DNA of 64,000 bases from the NCBI GenBank assembly GCA_964350445.1, contig CAYGKA010000021.1, forward strand, positions 1 to 64,000, read 5' to 3'. The position numbers and the translations under genes were made by a program. Position 1 is the stretch's first letter; each line of letters starts with the position of its first letter. The notes below the pieces were generated by a model. That model was not told the origin of the DNA and did not search any database. It was given only the letters and a program-made list of their open reading frames with translations. Shown here one piece after another: positions 59,555 through 64,000 of the stretch. The stretch is from Hwanghaeella sp964350445. Lineage in GTDB: Bacteria > Pseudomonadota > Alphaproteobacteria > UBA8366 > Aestuariispiraceae.

Positions 59555-60049
59555 ATGCCGGATGCCGAGTTGAAGACCGGACTGACTGGCCAATGCGCCT
59601 GCGGGGCCTTGCGCTATGAATTGACGCGGCCCCCGATGTTCACCCATTGCTGCCATTGCACCCAGTGCCAAAAACTGACGGGCAGCGCCTTCGCCCTCAA
59701 CACCATCGTCGAGGATGACTGCATCAAAATCCTGTCCGGCGCGGTTACCGTCACGCCCGGCCCCTCGGAATCAGGCCGGCCGCATGACATTTATCGGTGC
59801 GCTGCCTGCCAAACCGCGGTCTGGAGCGATTATGGCCGGCGCCCCAACTACCGTTTCGTCCGCGTTGGCACCCTCGACACCCCCGTCGTGGTGAAACCCG
59901 ACGTCCATATCTTTACCCGCTCCAAACTCGACTGGGTCGTGATCCCTCCGGATCAAAAGGCTTTCGACGTCTTCTATGACGTGGAAGCGGAATGGCCGCC
60001 GGAGATGCTGAAGCGGCGCGAGGCGGCGCTGAAAGCCACGGGCGCGTGA
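59555..60049 (+). CDS. GFA (glutathione-dependent formaldehyde-activating-like) family protein
   Basis: A 164-aa zinc-binding protein. Metal ligands are CAC in GQCACGALRYE, the CCHCTQCQK segment and CAAC in YRCAACQTAVW. I favour the start at 59555 (MPDAELKTGLTG), where GGGGA lies ten bases upstream; 59516 and 59471 are possible. Family members include centromere-like and formaldehyde-binding proteins, with few proven activities. The next gene (HutD family) follows almost immediately. Confidence 0.85.
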   Translation: MPDAELKTGLTGQCACGALRYELTRPPMFTHCCHCTQCQKLTGSAFALNTIVEDDCIKILSGAVTVTPGPSESGRPHDIYRCAACQTAVWSDYGRRPNYRFVRVGTLDTPVVVKPDVHIFTRSKLDWVVIPPDQKAFDVFYDVEAEWPPEMLKRREAALKATGA

Positions 60050-60054
60050 CCGGC

Positions 60055-60654
60055 ATGGGCGCGGATACACTGCAGATGATGCTCATCCCGCTGGATCGTC
60101 AGACGGAAATGCCGTGGAAGAACGGCGGCGGCACGACGCGCGAGATCTGGAAAGTCGAGGATGCGGCGGGCGTGCTATGGCGCGCCAGCATCGCCACCAT
60201 TCATCAAAGCGGCCCCTTCTCACTCTTCGAAGGCTCCGACCGCGTCATCACGCTGATCGCGGGGAACCCCGTGGCGCTCGATTTCGACGACGGCGAACAC
60301 CTCACGCTGGAAATGTTCACCCCGCAAACCTTCTCCTGCGACCGCCCTGTTTCCGCCACCATTGACGGCACGTCTCACGACCTGAACCTGATCTGGCGGC
60401 GGGAGGCAGTTAAGGTCAAGCATGAGGCGCGAACCCTTCGCGGCACGACCGCGATGCAACTGCCCCCGGCGCACTGGCATCTGATTGTCGCGTGCGACGG
60501 CACGATGGTGGTTGACGCCGGCGGAGCGACCGAAACGCTGAAGAGCGGCGAGGCGTTGCTGTTCGACCGGACAGGTGACGCCGGCACCCTCGACCTTGCG
60601 CTCTTATCAAATTCTGGCGTTGTAATTGTCTTCAGTATTTCGGAGATCGACTAA
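60055..60654 (+). CDS. HutD/Ves family protein (cupin-like)
   Basis: A 199-aa protein with the family's MPWKNGGGTTREIWKVED opening, RASIATIHQSGPFSLFEGSDRVITLIAG and ALLFDRTGD. HutD proteins are cupin-fold proteins associated with histidine catabolism, but no hut gene is in the window, so the name is family-based only. A GTG at 60046 overlapping the upstream stop is an alternative start. Confidence 0.82.
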   Translation: MGADTLQMMLIPLDRQTEMPWKNGGGTTREIWKVEDAAGVLWRASIATIHQSGPFSLFEGSDRVITLIAGNPVALDFDDGEHLTLEMFTPQTFSCDRPVSATIDGTSHDLNLIWRREAVKVKHEARTLRGTTAMQLPPAHWHLIVACDGTMVVDAGGATETLKSGEALLFDRTGDAGTLDLALLSNSGVVIVFSISEID

Positions 60655-60670
60655 CTCTGCCCGTACCTTC

Positions 60671-61018
60671 TTACGGATGTGGGTCAGGGAAACCGTGCCG
60701 CTCCGTCAGTGCGGCGAGGATGCCGTCCTTGGTATCGATGAAGGCGCGCCCTTCATGCGTGCCGGTCTGGTGCGGGGAGGTGTCCCCCGCCGCGAGGACG
60801 AGCATCGGAACTGATTGGTTTTGCTCCCCCACCACGTCGACCAAGGATTGGCGCGGTTTGGGCCAGGGAATGCGCACCACGTCGATGCGCGCGGCTAGGT
60901 CCGGGAAGGAAGCCAACACCCCTTCCATCAGCGCACAGTGCCAACAATAGAAGACCCGGCCGGGATAGGCCGGGTCTTCGAAACCGGGTTGCAACAGGAA
61001 AAGCGTGTCACGGGCCAT
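60671..61018 (-). CDS. DUF3088 domain protein
   Basis: A 115-aa protein: MARDTLFLLQPGFEDPAYPGRVFYCWHCALMEGVLASFPDLAARIDVVRIPWPKPRQSLVDVVGE is a full DUF3088 match, with the CWHC motif (about 25-28) recalling thioredoxin-like CxxC sites. GGAAG precedes the start at 61018. Function unknown; fold probably thioredoxin-like. Confidence 0.85.
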   Translation of the reverse strand: MARDTLFLLQPGFEDPAYPGRVFYCWHCALMEGVLASFPDLAARIDVVRIPWPKPRQSLVDVVGEQNQSVPMLVLAAGDTSPHQTGTHEGRAFIDTKDGILAALTERHGFPDPHP

Positions 61019-61176
61019 GGGAAATCTTCCTTGCTGCATAGCCGGACAAAACGAGGCGGCCGGTGGTTGCTAACGATCCAATACGTCCTCGACAAAGTCG
61101 GTCTTCGCGCCGACGCATTCCAGCCTGGGAGAGTGAGCCGCCGCTGTTGCGGACAAGTCACCCAAATCCCAATCCG

Positions 61177-61836
61177 TCAGCGCCCCTCCAATCCAAGAGC
61201 CAGGACGGTAAGCGGCACCGGTTTGGGCACCGCTGAAACAATAGCCTCCCGCACCAGAAACATCCCGACGTCAACGCCCGAGCGGTGCTCATTGAGCTCC
61301 ACCGCGGACAGTCTGGCGCGTAATGCGACGCTCTTATCGCCGGCAACGAAGTCGACAGGCCGAAAAGTTTCGAGGATGGGACTGAATCCATCATCCAGAA
61401 CGCCTTGAAGCCGCCTGTGATTGTCATCCGGGGCGCCGTTCTTGAAGAAGAAGACGGCATACCCCATGAGGTCCATGAGGGTCATGGCCGCTTGCGCATT
61501 CTCCGTCGTTCCTGCGAAGAAATTGTCGCTCGGGACCGCGTTGTCGTAGTTCAGCGGTATACCGGCATTTTGAAGTAGCGTCCGATACTCGTTCAACCGC
61601 GCGAACCGGAACCCCCAGAATTCCTGGTCGATGCCCAACAATTGGCTCACCTCGGCCCTCGACCGCCGGTAGGTCTGTTCGACGTTCAACCATTCCAGTC
61701 CGGTTTCTGTATCGCGCATCAACAACTTGTCGCCGGGAACCCGCCAGTCCGCATTGACCAGTTCGGCTTGCGCGGGCGAGAGCACCGACATGCAGACGAA
61801 GAGGAAGCCCATCATCGTTACGTGCAAGCGGAACAT
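61177..61836 (-). CDS. Exported protein of the PEP-CTERM-like family with a decayed sorting tail
   Basis: A 219-aa protein with signal peptide (about 1-24). The body DTETGLEWLNVEQTYRRSRAEVSQLLGIDQEFWGFRFARLNEYRTLLQNAGI is typical of exported proteins that end in PEP-CTERM or VPLPA-CTERM. The tail reads VPKPVPLTVLALGLEGR and stops, where intact members continue with a hydrophobic helix and arginines. GGGAGC eight bases upstream supports the start at 61836. The truncated tail suggests it is no longer sorted, or the C-terminus has mutated. Confidence 0.7.
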   Translation of the reverse strand: MFRLHVTMMGFLFVCMSVLSPAQAELVNADWRVPGDKLLMRDTETGLEWLNVEQTYRRSRAEVSQLLGIDQEFWGFRFARLNEYRTLLQNAGIPLNYDNAVPSDNFFAGTTENAQAAMTLMDLMGYAVFFFKNGAPDDNHRRLQGVLDDGFSPILETFRPVDFVAGDKSVALRARLSAVELNEHRSGVDVGMFLVREAIVSAVPKPVPLTVLALGLEGR

Positions 61837-62036
61837 TGAAAACGCTCCCGATCCCAAGCAATTGAGATCAAAGTGTATTTAACGCTGCTTTGACGCGTCA
61901 AACGTCGATGTCTGGATCTGCATCACACTTTGGCGATGCAGCTGGACGAACCAATAGCCTGCTTGCCGGAATGGCTTCACAACGGCGATAGGCAGCGACC
62001 AATCCTTGATTGTTGGCGAAAAGAGGTCACGCGGCG

Positions 62037-62420
62037 TTACGTGGTCGCGTCGCGCTGCGCCACCCAGTCGCGGGCGGCGTTCATGCTGACAAAATGACGC
62101 CGTGCGGCCAAGCTAGAATTGTCACCCGACATTCGCCAGAGATCCAGCACCAATCGGTCGACATCGTTCTTGAAGACAGCGGCGATCCGATAATGCGCCG
62201 GAATTGAAAACGTCTCCTGTTTGGTCCTGACCTCCCGCATGGAGTTCATGTCCATCGTGCTGAGGTCTCCGGTTCGAAAGTCCCAGACGAGTCCGTTCAG
62301 TGTCGGTGCATCGGGGCGCACGGCTATCGTCTCAATAACGGATAACATTTTTTTGGAGTCGAACTGACCTTCGTAGGATATCTCGATAAGGTTCAAGGCT
62401 TCATTGAGATGGTAGATCAT
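62037..62420 (-). CDS. Hypothetical protein, STAS/SpoIIAA-like
   Basis: A 127-aa cytoplasmic protein. LNLIEISYEGQFDSKKMLSVIETIAVRPDAPTLNGLVWDFRTGDLSTMDMNSMREV has the strand-helix-strand pattern of STAS-like (SpoIIAA-like) domains, with no conserved phosphorylatable Ser that I can identify. Lower in GC than neighbours. No operon. Confidence 0.55.
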   Translation of the reverse strand: MIYHLNEALNLIEISYEGQFDSKKMLSVIETIAVRPDAPTLNGLVWDFRTGDLSTMDMNSMREVRTKQETFSIPAHYRIAAVFKNDVDRLVLDLWRMSGDNSSLAARRHFVSMNAARDWVAQRDATT

Positions 62421-62492
62421 ACTTACCAGACCTCCCCTTGAAATAGGACATCCCCGGCACCTGCCGTCACCTATCGAGCCAGGAAGAACACC

Positions 62493-63950
62493 CTACCCGT
62501 CCAGCTTGTCTTTCAACAGCTTGTTGACGACACCCGGATTGGCCTTGCCCTGGGTCTGCTTCATGACCTGGCCGACGAACCAGCCGAGCAGGCCGGTCTT
62601 GCCACTGCGATAGGCGGTGACCTGGCCTTCGTTGCCCGCGATGATCTCGTCCACGATGGTCTCAATCGCGCCGGTATCGGTGATCTGCTTCAGGCCCTTC
62701 GCCTCGACAATCGCGCCCGGATCCTTGGAGGTTTCGAACATCTCGTCGAAGACGTCCTTGGCGATCTTTCCCGAAATCGTGTCATCTTTGATCAAGCCGA
62801 TCAATTCGCCGATCTGCTTGGCCGAGATCGGGCTGTCGCCGAGGTCGGTGCCCGCCTTGTTGAGGCGACCGAACAGTTCCACCGTGATCCAGTTGGCGGC
62901 CAGCTTGGCGTCGCCGGCGGCCTTGGCGGCTTCCTCGAAATAGGCGGCGGTTTCCTGATCCGCCACCAGCACGCCGGCGTCATAGGCGCCCAGGCCGTAA
63001 TCGGCCATGAAGCGGGCCTTCTTCTCGTCCGGCAGTTCCGGCAGGCTTTTCAGGCATTCCTCGATATAGGCGTCTTCCAGTTCCAGCGGCAGCAGGTCCG
63101 GGTCCGGGAAATAGCGATAGTCATGCGCGTCTTCCTTGGAGCGCATGGACCGCGTTTCGCCCTTGTTCGGGTCAAAAAGGCGGGTTTCCTGCGTGATCTC
63201 CCCGCCGCCTTCGATGATCTTCACTTGGCGCTTCGCCTCGATCTCGATCGCCTGACGGATGAAGCGGATGGAGTTCAGGTTCTTCAATTCCGTGCGCGTG
63301 CCCATCGGCTCCCCCGCCTTGCGGACGGAGATGTTGACGTCCGCCCGCATCGAGCCTTCGGCCATGTTCCCGTCGCAGGAGCCGATATAGCGCACGATGG
63401 AGCGCAGCTTGGTGAGGTAGGCCGTCGCTTCGTCCGCCGAGCGCATGTCGGGTTTGGATACGATTTCCATCAGCGCCACGCCGGACCGGTTCAGGTCGAT
63501 ATAGGTCTTGCTGGGATGCTGGTCGTGCAGCGACTTGCCCGCGTCCTGTTCCAGGTGCAGGCGTTCGATGCCGATCGACTTGCTGGTGCCGTCGGCCAGG
63601 TCGATCTGCACTTCGCCCTCGCCCACTACCGGCTCTTCATACTGGGAAATCTGATAGCCCTGCGGCAGGTCGGCGTAGAAATAGTTTTTGCGGGCGAAGA
63701 CCGACCGCTTGTTGATCTTTGCCTTCAGCGCCAGACCCGTGCGCACGCCCTGGCGGACGCATTCCTTGTTGAGGACCGGCAGCATGCCGGGCATCGCCGC
63801 GTCGACCAGGCTGACCTGTTCGTTCGGGTCGCCGCCGAAATTGGTCGCGGCGCCGGAGAACAGCTTGGACTTGGAGGTGATCTGGGCATGCACTTCCAAG
63901 CCCATCACGATTTCCCAGTCGCCGGTTTCGCCCTTAATGATGTCGCCCAT
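62493..63950 (-). CDS. gatB: Asp-tRNA(Asn)/Glu-tRNA(Gln) amidotransferase subunit B
   Basis: A 485-aa GatB, full length. WEIVMGLEVHAQITSKSKLFSGA, VSLVDAAMPGMLPVLN, RKNYFYADLPQGYQISQYE and DLNRSGVALMEIVSKPDMRS form the kinase-like tRNA-dependent core; the C-terminal YqeY-like domain ends SGKTGLLGWFVGQVMKQTQGKANPGVVNKLLKDKLDG and binds the tRNA. It amidates mischarged Glu-tRNA(Gln) or Asp-tRNA(Asn) using ammonia from GatA. GatA is presumably just beyond the right edge; the last 50 bases of the window are too short to tell. Confidence 0.97.
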   Translation of the reverse strand: MGDIIKGETGDWEIVMGLEVHAQITSKSKLFSGAATNFGGDPNEQVSLVDAAMPGMLPVLNKECVRQGVRTGLALKAKINKRSVFARKNYFYADLPQGYQISQYEEPVVGEGEVQIDLADGTSKSIGIERLHLEQDAGKSLHDQHPSKTYIDLNRSGVALMEIVSKPDMRSADEATAYLTKLRSIVRYIGSCDGNMAEGSMRADVNISVRKAGEPMGTRTELKNLNSIRFIRQAIEIEAKRQVKIIEGGGEITQETRLFDPNKGETRSMRSKEDAHDYRYFPDPDLLPLELEDAYIEECLKSLPELPDEKKARFMADYGLGAYDAGVLVADQETAAYFEEAAKAAGDAKLAANWITVELFGRLNKAGTDLGDSPISAKQIGELIGLIKDDTISGKIAKDVFDEMFETSKDPGAIVEAKGLKQITDTGAIETIVDEIIAGNEGQVTAYRSGKTGLLGWFVGQVMKQTQGKANPGVVNKLLKDKLDG

Positions 63951-64000
63951 CGTTCGCGTCCTTCAGATCTTCAAACTCTAAAACGCCCAACCATTCGATC

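Noticed and set aside
1..64000. tRNA, rRNA, CRISPR arrays or complete insertion sequences
   Set aside because: I saw no tRNA-like cloverleaf, no rRNA segments, no regularly spaced direct repeats, and no transposase or integrase gene in the window.
63951..64000. Possible end of gatA at the right edge
   Set aside because: Only 50 bases are visible and none of the frames shows a recognisable GatA C-terminus.

Overview
The window is high-GC DNA from an alphaproteobacterium, most likely Rhodospirillales-like. The evidence is a methionine synthase split into two overlapping genes beside metF, PAS_5 proteins, DUF3088, DUF3095 and DUF1330 families, a GlxBCD-GlnT operon, hflKC followed by a small alphaproteobacterial-type gene, and gatB. 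I see no rRNA, tRNA, CRISPR array, intact insertion sequence or replication origin. The content is a dense, catabolic and regulatory accessory region of a chromosome.

Layout. 1-0.8 kb: a lower-GC patch with one secreted hypothetical gene between two oppositely oriented tandem-repeat arrays. 0.9-7 kb: an XRE regulator divergent from a Tat-exported peptide-binding protein, a C69-type dipeptidase and a cytosolic chemoreceptor with a CZB zinc domain. 7-21 kb: DUF3095, crotonase-TetR, PAS_5, agmatine deiminase-SDR-DUF1330, a PLP lyase next to a glutathione transferase, a convergent overlapping gene pair, LysR-isochorismatase, a fragment of a two-partner-secretion porin, a second glutathione transferase and an MFS pump. 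21-30 kb: an MttB-family methyltransferase, a DUF1326-DUF2182 pair, and the operon XRE/cupin-glxB-glxC-glxD-glnT (amide nitrogen / N-methylglutamate-type chemistry). 30-33.5 kb: a copper-resistance operon behind a CueR-type promoter. 33.5-37.5 kb: a DUF2652 cyclase-like protein, hipBA with operators, and HxlR divergent from a tandem YdhR protein. 37.7-45.5 kb: a TPR-methyltransferase, the split metH, metF, and a divergent ArsR-methyltransferase regulator with an operator on the metF promoter. 45.6-52.4 kb: a frameshifted TPR gene, TetR with a three-gene target operon, a caspase/FGE-like protein flanked by a repeated SDR gene end, a NIPSNAP pseudogene and a YHS protein. 52.5-64 kb: AraC-GNAT, dialkylglycine decarboxylase divergent from an Lrp regulator, hflKC with a stop-interrupted small gene, small conserved proteins, GFA-HutD, DUF3088, a PEP-CTERM-like protein with a decayed tail, a small hypothetical, and gatB.

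Regulation is unusually legible. At least eight divergent or promoter regions carry clear inverted repeats beside a matching regulator gene: LysR, HxlR, TetR, Lrp, HipB, ArsR, XRE/cupin, and a CueR-type site without its regulator. Four loci look broken (TpsB fragment, TPR gene, NIPSNAP gene, gene after hflC). The SDR 3'-end repeat around the caspase/FGE gene and the GlxD protein that lacks iron-sulfur ligands are the observations I would check first.
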